DNA of 15,896 nt from Bacillota bacterium (GCA_022717655.1 JAIIAN010000057.1:1-15896); one strand, 5' to 3'. Shown: positions 1-7,768, counted from the stretch's first letter. Notes: generated from the letters alone by a model not told the origin. Made by a program: numbers and translations.

Positions 1-88
1 GATATTTCTCAATCGTTCCCGGTGCTTTTTCCTGTTCTTTTAGTTCCCATGCGTAGTCGTTTAATGTTGTCAGATTCATTGTTCTCAT
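1..88 (-). CDS. Tyrosine recombinase/integrase, N-terminal fragment (cut by window edge)
   Basis: Only about 29 codons lie in the window; the gene continues beyond position 1. The reading begins MRTMNLTTLNDYAWELKEQE and goes on with KAPGTIEKY. The pattern of a short helix, then KAPGTIEKY just after it, is typical of the SAM-like DNA-binding N-terminal domain of tyrosine site-specific recombinases (XerC/D, phage and ICE integrases), in which a similar TIxxY segment recurs. The ATG at 86-88 has a weak AAGGGAA-like ribosome binding site about 9 nt upstream; an alternative ATG lies at 77-79. A promoter-like sequence with an imperfect palindrome lies upstream (145-183). The catalytic Arg/His/Tyr domain is outside the window, so the family call is a pattern match on a short stretch. 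Confidence 0.55.
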   Translation of the reverse strand, partial: MRTMNLTTLNDYAWELKEQEKAPGTIEKY

Positions 89-144
89 TGTGTCGTTCCC
101 TTTTCCTGTCTTTTGTATGTTTGTCTTACTGTTTTTCAGTTTTG

Positions 145-183
145 ACATGGTATAGGTATACGATGTTTTTTTGTGTTATACAA
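145..183 (-). promoter_or_regulatory. Candidate promoter with palindrome upstream of the integrase-like gene
   Basis: On the minus strand there is TTGTAT (178-183), a 17-nt spacer and TATACC (155-160), a plausible sigma-A promoter for the gene starting at 88. An imperfect 22-bp palindrome at 145-166, with arms ACAT/ATGT and GTATA/TATAC, overlaps the -10 box. This is the position expected of a repressor or autoregulatory site. Seen by eye only. Confidence 0.35.
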
Positions 184-230
184 GAGGTTTGGGAAAATTA
201 CCATTAATTACCAACTTGCGTTTGTATCTA

Positions 231-262
231 AAAAAAGAATCTCGCAAGCAAGATTCTTTTTT
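231..262 (-). terminator. Intrinsic terminator of the GH43 lipoprotein gene
   Basis: A 12-bp perfect stem (231-242 pairing with 251-262, core AAGAATCT/AGATTCTT) encloses an 8-nt loop. On the minus strand it is followed by a T run. It lies 12 bp past the stop codon of the GH43 lipoprotein gene, so it closes that transcript and separates it from the integrase-like gene. The A/T symmetry would let it work in both directions. Confidence 0.8.
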
Positions 263-274
263 TATTCTTGGTAT

Positions 275-1750
275 TTACTCTTCTATTGCATTTAAACCAC
301 TGCCCCAGATAGCAGTTCCACTTTTACTGTCCAGTGCGGTAAAGGTCATAACGTATTTCTTTCCATCTTCATCCCATTGTTTTAACGCAATCCCTTTATA
401 CTCTGCCTCGTCGGTCTTTAAGGTAATATTATAATCTCCGCTTAATTCCCAAGTTCCCTCAAGTACACCACTTAAGGTATTATTTTTGTTTAATATCAAT
501 TCTTCGGATTCTTTCATATCCGAAGAAATATCACGTCCATGATTGATGTATTTATACGTTCCAACAAGTTGTTTACTTTCTAATTTTTCCGCACTTTCTT
601 CTGTGTAACGGTATAGTGCAATCACCGGCCAGCCTTCTTCATTAAAAAACATCTGGTGTACACGGACTTCGTGGGTTTCTCCACTGTTTTCAAAGCGGGT
701 ATGATAAATAATAAAATATTTTCCAGTTTCTTCCTGATACAGACAGGAGTTATGTCCTGGTGAAAGGTAACCCTTGCGGTCTTCTCCTTCTTCGCCCTCT
801 TTCCAGGTAAATTTATATCCACCCATTAATTTCGTTCCGTATAATTCTGCGGTCGCATCACTAAAGGCGCTTCCTGCCGGTCCTTTACAGTCTTTCATAT
901 CCTGTCCCATAGAATCCACATAAGGTCCGTTTGGATTTTCGGAACGGCACACACGAATATTATAACCACCGTCTGAATCCAGACCGCCAAATGACAGGAA
1001 CATATAGTAATATCCGGTTTCTTCGTTATAGATAACATAAGGTGCTTCGATTCTTAAATGATTTCCTCCAAGCAGTTTTTCTCCATATCCGCTCTCTAAC
1101 GGCATACCGGTTTCTGCATCCATTTCTTTTACAAAGATTCCGCCGGAATAAGAACCGTAAATCATCCAAAGTTTTCCCTCGTTATCATAAAATACAACAG
1201 GGTCTACTACATTCGGGTCGGTTGTTGCCTGATACAGATTTCCATCTTCATCTTTTTCGCTGGCACTCATACCTGATTTTAACATAATCCCCTCATTGGT
1301 ATACGGTCCTTCTGCCGAATCGGAAACTGCAGTACCAAGACAGGATAATGGAGAATCCCCTTTACAGTTACAGTAGTATAATTTATATGTTCCGTCATTT
1401 AATTTGACTACGTCCGGCGCCCAGAATGTATTGCTCTGTGACCACTCAAACGCTTCTTTCATCTGTTTTAATACATCCGGAATGACGGTATTCTTATTTT
1501 TTACCCCTTCATTTACATAAGTCCAGTTCATTAAATCATCGGTTTTTGCAACTGCAAGATGAGAACCGAAAATATAATAACTTCCGTCATCTCCTTCTAT
1601 AATCGATGGGTCATGCACAGATACTTCGGAAAATTCTTTTTCTACCGGAGTGTCCGCTTTTAATTTTTCTTTTTGTGCCCCACAGCCTGTGATAAGCAGT
1701 GCTGAAACTGACATCACTGCAAATAATACCGCTAATTTTTTTCGCTTCAT
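275..1750 (-). CDS. Secreted lipoprotein GH43, endo-1,5-alpha-L-arabinanase-like
   Basis: This 491-residue protein is predicted to be a surface-anchored glycoside hydrolase of family 43 that cuts arabinan outside the cell. A lipoprotein signal (MKRKK, hydrophobic stretch, then LLITGC with Cys23) is followed by the five-bladed propeller. Likely catalytic residues are Asp47 (VHDPS, base), Asp183 (VVDPVVF, pKa modulator) and Glu235 (IEAPYV, acid). His333 in PGHNS matches the metal-site histidine of arabinanases. Residues about 390-490 (GTWELSG, then TFTALDSKSGTAIWGS) resemble the small C-terminal beta domain found on endo-arabinanases such as Abn2-type enzymes. The ATG has GAAGG 4 nt upstream, a rather short spacing. 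The gene lies downstream of the regulator behind a hairpin and ends at a strong terminator. Exact substrate (linear arabinan, arabinoxylan or another) is inferred from family resemblance and neighbours. Confidence 0.85.
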   Translation of the reverse strand: MKRKKLAVLFAVMSVSALLITGCGAQKEKLKADTPVEKEFSEVSVHDPSIIEGDDGSYYIFGSHLAVAKTDDLMNWTYVNEGVKNKNTVIPDVLKQMKEAFEWSQSNTFWAPDVVKLNDGTYKLYYCNCKGDSPLSCLGTAVSDSAEGPYTNEGIMLKSGMSASEKDEDGNLYQATTDPNVVDPVVFYDNEGKLWMIYGSYSGGIFVKEMDAETGMPLESGYGEKLLGGNHLRIEAPYVIYNEETGYYYMFLSFGGLDSDGGYNIRVCRSENPNGPYVDSMGQDMKDCKGPAGSAFSDATAELYGTKLMGGYKFTWKEGEEGEDRKGYLSPGHNSCLYQEETGKYFIIYHTRFENSGETHEVRVHQMFFNEEGWPVIALYRYTEESAEKLESKQLVGTYKYINHGRDISSDMKESEELILNKNNTLSGVLEGTWELSGDYNITLKTDEAEYKGIALKQWDEDGKKYVMTFTALDSKSGTAIWGSGLNAIEE

Positions 1751-1776
1751 AAATCCTTCTCCCTATTCACTTAGCA

Positions 1777-1817
1777 AAAAGGCTCAAATAGACAATATTC
1801 ATCCATTTGAGCCTTTT
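1777..1817 (-). terminator. Terminator or attenuator between the regulator and the GH43 lipoprotein gene
   Basis: A perfect 13-bp stem (1777-1789 with 1805-1817, AAAAGGCTCAAAT/ATTTGAGCCTTTT) encloses a 15-nt loop and is followed by T-rich sequence on the minus strand. It sits 26 bp past the regulator stop codon and 26 bp before the GH43 lipoprotein start. I could not find a convincing promoter between the hairpin and that gene, so partial read-through from the regulator transcript is likely. Confidence 0.7.
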
Positions 1818-1843
1818 CTTATTTTTTATACTATTATTAATTT

Positions 1844-2779
1844 TTATTTTTTCGCTATTTCCATTGGACTATACGCAATCCGTACTTTAATATCCTGATT
1901 ATAGTTACCAAATTCACTTCCAAAAATGGTAATTCCACCGACATTTTTTGCATCTTCTTCGATTTCAAATTTAAATCTTACGGTGCTCTTATAATCCAGA
2001 TTAAATTCATTGATGGTAACGTCTGATATTTTCAGTCCATCCACAAACGTTCCTTTTTTATTGATGACAATCATCTTTAACAGACCATACTGATTCCAGT
2101 TTGGAAACCACCAATCCGGTGTAAAGATTCCCTGCACATCACCATAGTCTCCAGGGCTTGTCCACGTACCGATTTTGACATCATTTAACAGGATGGAAAT
2201 ATCTGACGGCCAGTCATTATTAATTCCAGGGGCTTCCGAACTAATTTCAAGCGAAACCGTAATCTGGTCTATCTTTGTTGCGCTTGGCAGTAAATTCGGA
2301 ATCATGTATTCAATATACCCTTTTGTAAACCACAAAATTCCGGCATTGATTCTGTCTGGATGAGAGAAATAACGCGGGTCATCTACCTCACCAACAATCG
2401 CCTGACTTGTGGCAAGTCCACAGGTCGGATAGACATCGTAATCCGAATAATGTCCTACTTTTACCTCTGTATTATAAATATTCTGGTCTTCCTCATTTTC
2501 TTCAGATTCCACATCAACCACAATTTTATCAACTGCAACTTTACAGACTTTCTGGTTTCCATGACTTCCGCGCTCTGTCATAACCTGAATGATTCCACTC
2601 TCTTCCAGTTTTTTAATGTGACTGGTCAGTGCACCATTTGTAATTCCAAGACTTGTTGCAAGTTCATTCATGTTCATTTCATGGTTTTCCTGAAGAAGTT
2701 TGATAATATTAATTCTCAGTTCTGAACCAAGTGCCTTAAAAATCTCTAAGCCCTCGTCCAAATTTTTCACATGCAACAT
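1844..2779 (-). CDS. ArsR-type winged-helix regulator with a large C-terminal beta-rich domain
   Basis: This 311-residue protein is the likely local regulator of the arabinan genes. Residues about 8-85 form an ArsR-like winged helix-turn-helix: FKALGSELRINIIKLL, then NELATSLGITNGALTSHIKK as helix-turn-helix, then a wing near 65-80. The metal-binding ELCVCDL motif of ArsR/SmtB sensors is absent. After an acidic linker (about 90-100), residues 105-302 form a long, tryptophan-rich, predicted beta-sandwich region (DWPSDISILLND, GTWTSPGDYGD, DWWFPNWNQYG) that looks more like a carbohydrate-binding fold than a standard ArsR dimerisation helix. Paralogues with this layout are known from Bacillota sugar loci and are usually just named ArsR family. 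The start is preceded by AGGA. A perfect TTTAGA-N4-TCTAAA palindrome lies 52 bp upstream, suggesting autoregulation. Ligand is unknown; an arabinose-containing sugar is inferred. Confidence 0.75.
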   Translation of the reverse strand: MLHVKNLDEGLEIFKALGSELRINIIKLLQENHEMNMNELATSLGITNGALTSHIKKLEESGIIQVMTERGSHGNQKVCKVAVDKIVVDVESEENEEDQNIYNTEVKVGHYSDYDVYPTCGLATSQAIVGEVDDPRYFSHPDRINAGILWFTKGYIEYMIPNLLPSATKIDQITVSLEISSEAPGINNDWPSDISILLNDVKIGTWTSPGDYGDVQGIFTPDWWFPNWNQYGLLKMIVINKKGTFVDGLKISDVTINEFNLDYKSTVRFKFEIEEDAKNVGGITIFGSEFGNYNQDIKVRIAYSPMEIAKK

Positions 2780-2830
2780 ACTATAAGTCCTACTTTCTCA
2801 GAAATAAATACCTCATATCTTCAAAACAAC

Positions 2831-2880
2831 TTTAGATTGGTCTAAAATATACTATACCACGGTTTTTCCCCAATACGCAA
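2831..2880 (-). promoter_or_regulatory. Regulator promoter with perfect operator palindrome (site A)
   Basis: TTTAGATTGGTCTAAA at 2831-2846 is a perfect 6-bp inverted repeat with a 4-bp spacer. Just upstream on the minus strand lie TATAGT (2851-2856) and TTGCGT (2875-2880) with an 18-nt spacer, so the palindrome would cover the transcription start. The promoter overlaps the stop codon of the preceding GH43 gene, giving the regulator its own transcript. Operator role is inferred from position and recurrence. Confidence 0.6.
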
Positions 2881-4186
2881 GACCTAAGTTATCAATTCCG
2901 GTCACGATATACACTTCTTTTTGATTTTCGATATCCTGGCACCGATAAGTGATTCCATTTTGAAAATAAACACTATCTTTTTCAAGCGTGCAAATCTCGG
3001 AATGTTTCATGCTGTTATCAAATTCATCAAATACAATCAGCTCCCAGTTCCCTTCCAGCTTTTCCATATCCGTTTTCGATACCGGCTCAAAGTTCTCTCC
3101 CTGATATGGTTCTGCTCCAAATACCGGCCAGTCATTTACAAAAAACATCGGCCGAATCATCATGTAGTGAATCTGATAACTGTTCCTATCTTCTTTTTCG
3201 TCATACACCCTGTTTATTTCTGCGCCATCCCTTACATGGTGCACAAAATAATATTTTCCGGACTGTTCATCATAAAATGGAACTCCATGCCCTGGTCCAC
3301 GAAATCCACCCCATTCCCAGTCTGTTTTTTCTTCTCCTGCTCTCGGATTCTCTGCCAAAAATTCATAACTTCCGGCAAGCTTTAATCCCATCCCCTCTTC
3401 TACAAGGGATTTTCCATGCCAGTCCAGATAAGGACCGGTTACACTCTTACTTCTTCCAACTCGAATATCATAAGTATCCCCAAGCCAGCCATAAGACTGA
3501 AACAGATAAAAATAACCTGTCTCTGATCCATAGATAACAGAAGCCCCCTCCGGTCCGTCAATCAATGGATGCTTCGCTTTTCTCGAAATGCAGATTCCAA
3601 GTTCTTTGGCATTACCGGAAAGCGGAAGTCCTGTTTTTGCATCTAATTCTTTGATATAAATTCCACCAAAGAAAGAACCGTAAACCAGATAACATTTTTC
3701 TTTATCCCAGATAATATGCGCATCAATCGCATTTGGCAGGGTATCATCTGTTCCCCAGGTATCTGCTGCAATCCCTCTGTTTTCAAACGGTCCAAGTGGA
3801 TGTTTGGAAACTGCAAGCCAGATTCTGGACTCTGAACTTCCAAATGCTTTTGTCGCCGAATAATACATGCGGTATTCTCCATGCGTATATTCCACATAAG
3901 GTGCCCAGAAATTCACAGTCTGCGGGTACTCTCCATTCTCTCTTCCTTCTTCAATTGCTTCTTTGGAAAGTACTGTTCCTTCATATTGGAAATGAACCAA
4001 ATCCTCGGAACTTCTGACCGGAATCCCAATCTTGTCATTTAAGCCATCTTTTGGCATATAGACATCTGTACTATAAGAATAATATTTCTTTGTAACCGGA
4101 TCCCACATCATAGATGGGTCATGCGACCATCTGGATGCATTTTTAAAAACACTGCCTTCATTTAATGTTAATATTCCTGTTTTCAA
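2852..4186 (-). CDS. Cytoplasmic GH43 arabinanase-like hydrolase, TTG start
   Basis: This 444-residue family 43 hydrolase has no signal peptide and should act on imported oligosaccharides. Propeller residues are visible: Asp23 in SHDPS (base), Asp155 in NAIDAHI (pKa modulator), Glu213 in DGPEGAS (acid) and His300 in GPGHG. Residues about 375-444 (LEGNWEL, then GLAYWGK) form a shortened version of the C-terminal beta domain also seen on the lipoprotein GH43. The start is TTG at 4184-4186, chosen because GAGGAG sits 5 nt upstream and no ATG occurs before the catalytic SHDPS motif. The gene follows the second permease behind a hairpin and probably belongs to the transporter transcript by read-through. 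The fold and catalytic triad are clear; whether it is endo- or exo-acting is not. Confidence 0.82.
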   Translation of the reverse strand: MKTGILTLNEGSVFKNASRWSHDPSMMWDPVTKKYYSYSTDVYMPKDGLNDKIGIPVRSSEDLVHFQYEGTVLSKEAIEEGRENGEYPQTVNFWAPYVEYTHGEYRMYYSATKAFGSSESRIWLAVSKHPLGPFENRGIAADTWGTDDTLPNAIDAHIIWDKEKCYLVYGSFFGGIYIKELDAKTGLPLSGNAKELGICISRKAKHPLIDGPEGASVIYGSETGYFYLFQSYGWLGDTYDIRVGRSKSVTGPYLDWHGKSLVEEGMGLKLAGSYEFLAENPRAGEEKTDWEWGGFRGPGHGVPFYDEQSGKYYFVHHVRDGAEINRVYDEKEDRNSYQIHYMMIRPMFFVNDWPVFGAEPYQGENFEPVSKTDMEKLEGNWELIVFDEFDNSMKHSEICTLEKDSVYFQNGITYRCQDIENQKEVYIVTGIDNLGLAYWGKTVV

Positions 4187-4206
4187 AATTTCTCCTCTTT
4201 TTTAAA

Positions 4207-4244
4207 ATAGGGCTGTTTTCAGAACAAGCTGAAGACAACCCTAT
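4207..4244 (-). terminator. Hairpin between the permease and GH43 genes (partial terminator)
   Basis: A 16-bp stem (4207-4222 with 4229-4244, ATAGGGCTGTTTTCAG pairing with CTGAAGACAACCCTAT through two G-T wobbles) has a 6-nt loop. On the minus strand it is followed by TTTTAAAAAAG and, directly after, the ribosome binding site of the TTG-started GH43. The short T run suggests attenuation rather than full termination. Confidence 0.65.
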
Positions 4245-4294
4245 CTCTTTTTCTTAAATCTATTTTTTAAATTTACCCTTCTTAAAAATGCATT

Positions 4295-5164
4295 TTACCC
4301 TTTTACACCTGATACAGCCATCGACTCAATAATGTAACGCTGGAAGAAGAAGAACAGCAACAGCGTTGGCAGAATCGAAAGTACAGATGCAGCCATAATC
4401 AGCGGATAATCACTGTTTACTGCGTAGTATGCATTAAAAGAACGAATAACAACCTGTAAGGTGAACCATTCTTCATTCTGAATGAAGATAGTTGGGGCAA
4501 GATAGTCATTCCAGATTCCCATAAACCACAGGATAATCTGTGTCATTAACGCACCTTTCATCAGTGGAAGGAAGATACTCCAGTACATACGGAAGTAACT
4601 GCATCCGTCCAGCTTTGCAGCTTCTACAATAGAATCCGGAATACTGGTCAGATTCTGTCTTAAGAAGAAGATAATACTTACATTTCCAAATAATCCTGGA
4701 ATGATAAGTGGAAGCAGACTGTTTGTCCATCCCATTTTTGTAAACATTACATACTGCGGAATCATAACAACTGCAAATGGAATCATCATGGTTGCAAGCA
4801 GTCCTAAGAAAATACCATTTTTTCCTTTGAATTTTAATTTACTAAAGGAAAATGCTGCAAGGGAGGAGGTAAATGCTCCAACTACCAGTACTGGAATTGC
4901 AACGGTTAAGGTATTTCTTAAACCTCTTAAAAATTCCGGTTTCTGTAACACTTCAGAGTATTTTCCGAACTTCCATGGTTCCGGAATAATGCTGAAGTTT
5001 GCAGAAAGAATCTGGTTCTTTGTCATAAAGGAACTTAAAACCATGTATAAGAGCGGGAATACCATTGCAACTGCACCAATTAAAAGCAGTACAAATATAA
5101 TACCGTCTATCGTTTTTGCTTTTTTTGTTTTTACTTCTGAACTTTGTTCATCTAATTTTGCCAT
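4295..5164 (-). CDS. ABC sugar importer permease, AraQ/MalG-like
   Basis: This 289-residue inner-membrane permease pairs with the upstream AraP-like subunit to import oligosaccharides. It is of normal length for the carbohydrate uptake-1 (CUT1) family. Six membrane segments are visible, the first at about 20-45. The cytoplasmic EAA loop at 181-200 (EAAKLDGCSYFRMYWSIFLP) contacts the ATPase and matches the MalG side of the family. The C-terminus (ESMAVSGVKG) is the usual MalG/AraQ ending. The ATG has a perfect AGGAGG 7 nt upstream that lies in the 12-nt gap after the other permease gene, so the two are translated from one transcript. Substrate specificity is inferred from the surrounding GH43 genes. 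Confidence 0.9.
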   Translation of the reverse strand: MAKLDEQSSEVKTKKAKTIDGIIFVLLLIGAVAMVFPLLYMVLSSFMTKNQILSANFSIIPEPWKFGKYSEVLQKPEFLRGLRNTLTVAIPVLVVGAFTSSLAAFSFSKLKFKGKNGIFLGLLATMMIPFAVVMIPQYVMFTKMGWTNSLLPLIIPGLFGNVSIIFFLRQNLTSIPDSIVEAAKLDGCSYFRMYWSIFLPLMKGALMTQIILWFMGIWNDYLAPTIFIQNEEWFTLQVVIRSFNAYYAVNSDYPLIMAASVLSILPTLLLFFFFQRYIIESMAVSGVKG

Positions 5165-5176
5165 ATTCCCACCTCC

Positions 5177-6094
5177 TTACTCAATTGTCTTAACCCACTT
5201 ATCCTGACCTTTAAAGTTAATTGCTGTTACAATAAAGATTAAGATAGCAAGAATAAATGCCATTGCTGAACCATATCCCATCTGGTTATTTCCAAATGAT
5301 TTATCATACATATAGAATACAACGGTTGCTGCACTGTAGTTTAATCCACCATTTGGAACCATAACGAGAACTTCTACGAATACCTGGAAACCACCAATCA
5401 GACCAGTAATCAATAAATAGAAGGTAACCGGTGATACCAGTGGAAATGTAATGTGACGGAATAATCTCCAGCCACTTGCTCCATCGATTTTCGCTGCTTC
5501 ATAATAGTCTCTTGGAATACTCTGCAGACCGGATAAATAAAGGACAATAGAACCACCCAGTCCTTTCCATACCATGAAGATAATCATGGAAACTTTTACC
5601 CAGAACTGGTCACCTAACCAGTTTGGTCCGTGTACGCCGGATACTGCTTTGATAATGCTGTTTAAAAGACCGTAATCATAATTAAATACCCACATCCACA
5701 GGATTGCAACTGCAACCAGAGAAGATACTACAGGTACATAATATAAAGTACGAAGAATTTTAATTCCTCTCATCTTGCGATTCATTCCAACTGCAATTAC
5801 CATAGCTAACGCCATTCCAATCGGAATACCAAGCATGTAAATAATGGTATTACCTAATACTTTCCAAAATTTTGCATCGGTCAGTAATTTTGCATAGTTC
5901 TGAAATCCTACAAAATTATCTAACATGCTATTCATACCATTCCATTTTGTCATACTTGCAATTAATGCAAATACAATTGGAAATGCCATAAAAATACAGA
6001 ACCCGATAAACGGCGGTGCTACAAATGCCAGTCCCCAGCAATGTTCCTTATATGCCGCACGGTTCATTTTTTGCTTTGTCTTTGTTTTGCTCAT
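5177..6094 (-). CDS. ABC sugar importer permease, AraP/MalF-like
   Basis: This 305-residue permease is the MalF/AraP-type partner of the importer. It has a basic N-terminus (residues 1-18), a first membrane segment at about 20-48, six segments overall and the EAA loop at about 198-220 (YYEAAKIDGASGWRLFRHI) that docks to the ATP-binding subunit. Its length agrees with short MalF homologues lacking the large periplasmic loop. AGGAG lies 8 nt before the ATG. It follows the binding-protein gene by 81 bp containing a stable hairpin, and precedes the AraQ-like gene by 12 bp. No ATPase gene follows, as in B. subtilis araNPQ, which relies on the shared MsmX. Confidence 0.9.
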   Translation of the reverse strand: MSKTKTKQKMNRAAYKEHCWGLAFVAPPFIGFCIFMAFPIVFALIASMTKWNGMNSMLDNFVGFQNYAKLLTDAKFWKVLGNTIIYMLGIPIGMALAMVIAVGMNRKMRGIKILRTLYYVPVVSSLVAVAILWMWVFNYDYGLLNSIIKAVSGVHGPNWLGDQFWVKVSMIIFMVWKGLGGSIVLYLSGLQSIPRDYYEAAKIDGASGWRLFRHITFPLVSPVTFYLLITGLIGGFQVFVEVLVMVPNGGLNYSAATVVFYMYDKSFGNNQMGYGSAMAFILAILIFIVTAINFKGQDKWVKTIE

Positions 6095-6119
6095 CTCTTA
6101 CGCTCCTTAATCTTTAAGG

Positions 6120-6165
6120 AAGCAAAGCCGGTTTTGTCTGCTTCAGCTAAAAACCGGTCCTGCTT
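6120..6165 (-). other. Intercistronic hairpin after the binding-protein gene
   Basis: Stem CCGGTTTT/AAAACCGG (6128-6135 with 6150-6157), extended by AAGCA/TGCTT (6120-6124 with 6161-6165), lies between the binding-protein and permease genes. No T run follows on the minus strand. This fits an mRNA-stabilising hairpin that keeps the binding protein more abundant than the permeases, a common arrangement in such operons (inference). Confidence 0.6.
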
Positions 6166-6175
6166 GAATTTACTA

Positions 6176-7567
6176 TTATTCTACACTTTCCCAAGCTTCA
6201 TCCAGAGATGCCTGCATCTGAGGCTGTACCTGCTCGATGTATTCATCTACTGTCATAGAGCCGTTCTTAACATTATCAAGTCCTTCAAGGAAAAGGTCAT
6301 GCCATTCAGCGTTTGGAGTATAAGTTGTCTCCTGGAATCTTCCTTCGTATTTGTCTGTTCCCTGTAAATAGTTAAAGAATACGTTTACGTTTGATGGGAA
6401 TGCAAGTGTTCCATCTTCGATTGCTGTCATAAATTCACCCTCAGCAAGTGACTTCATGTTTGGTAACTGGATGGACTGTCCACCGTCGATACCACTGAGT
6501 TTTTTCTGTCCTGCATCGTCTGTACACAGATAAGAAACAAGTTCGGTTGCTTCTTCTTTGTTTTTACTCTTTGCAGATACACAGAAACCAACTGTTCCGA
6601 GCCATGTCATGGATTTTCCTGTTGACAGTGTCGGGTATGCACATAAATCCCAGTTGAATGGGAATGTTTCGTCATCCATAAATGCAGCTACGTCCCAAGT
6701 ACCGCATGCATAGAATGCTTCCTGTCCGGCAAGCCATCTCTGATATACACCAAGAGAAGCATCCTGTTCTACTGTAGGAGTCAGTCCAAGGTCTACTGTA
6801 AGGTCAACATATTTCTGAAGTGCTTCTTTAAATTCTGGAGTGTCAATTGTTACTGTTTTGTGGTCATCACTTAAATAGCTTGCCCCGTTTGACCATACGA
6901 ATGGCTGAAGCATGAATGCATTTGCAAATCCGCATCCCCACTGGTCGATTTCTCCATCACCGTCTGTATCTTTTGTAAGTTTCTTGCAGACTTCAACGAA
7001 TTCATCATAAGTGTATGGATTTTCCGGGTCCGGGTAATCCAGTCCTGCTTCATCGAATAAATCTTTGTTGTATGCATAAGCAAATACAGATGCATCTTTT
7101 GGAAGTGCATATAAATCTCCGCTTCCTGTCTTGTCTCCGTCGTAACGGTAGCTGTCAAGAGCTTCCTGTGCCAACATTCCGTCTGTGCTGATTCCTTTTT
7201 CATCTAAAATCGGCTGTAAGTCTTCGATGTAACCATTTTCAACGAACTGCTCTACAGATTCCGGTCCAACATAGAAGATATCCGGCAGGTCGCCTGCTGT
7301 CATCATACCTGTTAATGTTTTGGAATATTCATCCTGAGTGGTAATCTGTACATCAATGTTTCCAATTGTATCTGCATGGTCTTTTTTATACTGGTCAATC
7401 ATGCTTTTGTATACTGTTGATTCATGGTCGTTTGCAAAAATGAAAATTGAAAGGTTTTTCTTTCCATCTGCTGTTTCTGATGAATCTTTACTTCCGCCAC
7501 ATCCGGCTAAAAGTGATGTAGCCATTATTGCTACCAGTCCTGCTGAAACTAATTTTTTTAACTTCAT
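6176..7567 (-). CDS. Sugar-binding lipoprotein of the ABC importer, AraN-like
   Basis: This 463-residue extracellular solute-binding protein (SBP family 1) should capture arabino-oligosaccharides for the two permeases. The lipoprotein signal MKLKKLVSAGLVAIMATSLL is followed by AGC with Cys23 as the lipidated residue, then a Ser/Asp-rich linker. The mature domain shows the usual DEYSKTLTGMMTAGDLPD and YALPKD segments. An EF-hand-like loop DTDGDGEIDQWG (about 200-211) predicts a bound calcium ion, as in many SBPs of this family. I chose the start at 7567 over an in-frame ATG at 7627 because GGAGG lies 8 nt upstream and the signal peptide begins there; the longer form would put 20 charged residues before it. 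It is first in the importer operon. Confidence 0.9.
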   Translation of the reverse strand: MKLKKLVSAGLVAIMATSLLAGCGGSKDSSETADGKKNLSIFIFANDHESTVYKSMIDQYKKDHADTIGNIDVQITTQDEYSKTLTGMMTAGDLPDIFYVGPESVEQFVENGYIEDLQPILDEKGISTDGMLAQEALDSYRYDGDKTGSGDLYALPKDASVFAYAYNKDLFDEAGLDYPDPENPYTYDEFVEVCKKLTKDTDGDGEIDQWGCGFANAFMLQPFVWSNGASYLSDDHKTVTIDTPEFKEALQKYVDLTVDLGLTPTVEQDASLGVYQRWLAGQEAFYACGTWDVAAFMDDETFPFNWDLCAYPTLSTGKSMTWLGTVGFCVSAKSKNKEEATELVSYLCTDDAGQKKLSGIDGGQSIQLPNMKSLAEGEFMTAIEDGTLAFPSNVNVFFNYLQGTDKYEGRFQETTYTPNAEWHDLFLEGLDNVKNGSMTVDEYIEQVQPQMQASLDEAWESVE

Positions 7568-7625
7568 TAAGGGCTCCTCCTCTTTCTCTCTCGATAGACT
7601 ATATCGTAACTTCGTTTGTAATGAC

Positions 7626-7654
7626 ATACTAGCACTTCATTTTAGATTTAGCAA
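7626..7654 (-). promoter_or_regulatory. Candidate promoter of the importer operon
   Basis: Minus strand TTGCTA (7649-7654), 17-nt spacer, TAGTAT (7626-7631). A TTTAGA half-site (7641-7646) lies inside the spacer and another half-site, TCTAAA (7671-7676), just upstream. The promoter would give a leader of about 50 nt to the start at 7567. A second candidate beginning with TTGAAT at 7771-7776 would place the perfect palindrome at 7744-7759 over its -10 region. Confidence 0.45.
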
Positions 7655-7743
7655 TAGTTTTTTACTTTTTTCTAAATATTCAAGTTGTTTTCGCCATTTT
7701 ATACAATTTACGCTTTATGTTTTTGTATATATTTTTATTAATA

Positions 7744-7759
7744 TTTAGAATAATCTAAA
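7744..7759 (-). promoter_or_regulatory. Perfect operator palindrome upstream of the importer operon (site B)
   Basis: TTTAGAATAATCTAAA is a perfect inverted repeat with 6-bp arms and a 4-bp spacer, the same arms as at 2831-2846. It lies in the 201-bp gap between the arabinofuranosidase stop and the binding-protein start. Binding by the ArsR-type regulator is inferred. Confidence 0.6.
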
Positions 7760-7768
7760 ACATTAATT

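Noticed and set aside
2921..3537. Overlapping plus-strand frames of 143-154 codons opposite the TTG-started GH43
   Set aside because: They are shadows of a gene with a complete catalytic triad, rich in His/Phe/Ile as expected of antisense frames, and have no recognisable domain.
7568..7627. In-frame ATG at 7627 as start of the sugar-binding protein
   Set aside because: It would place 20 charged residues before a standard lipoprotein signal, overlaps the candidate -10 box and lacks a ribosome binding site; GGAGG precedes the ATG at 7567.
7338..7748. 136-codon plus-strand reading frame opposite the binding-protein gene
   Set aside because: It is antisense to a clear lipoprotein N-terminus and its promoter, with low-complexity Phe/Ser-rich content and no ribosome binding site.
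7655..7768. Catabolite (cre) sites for CcpA near the importer promoter
   Set aside because: I looked for the TGNAANCGNTNNCA pattern and saw only partial matches, not better than chance in A/T-rich sequence.
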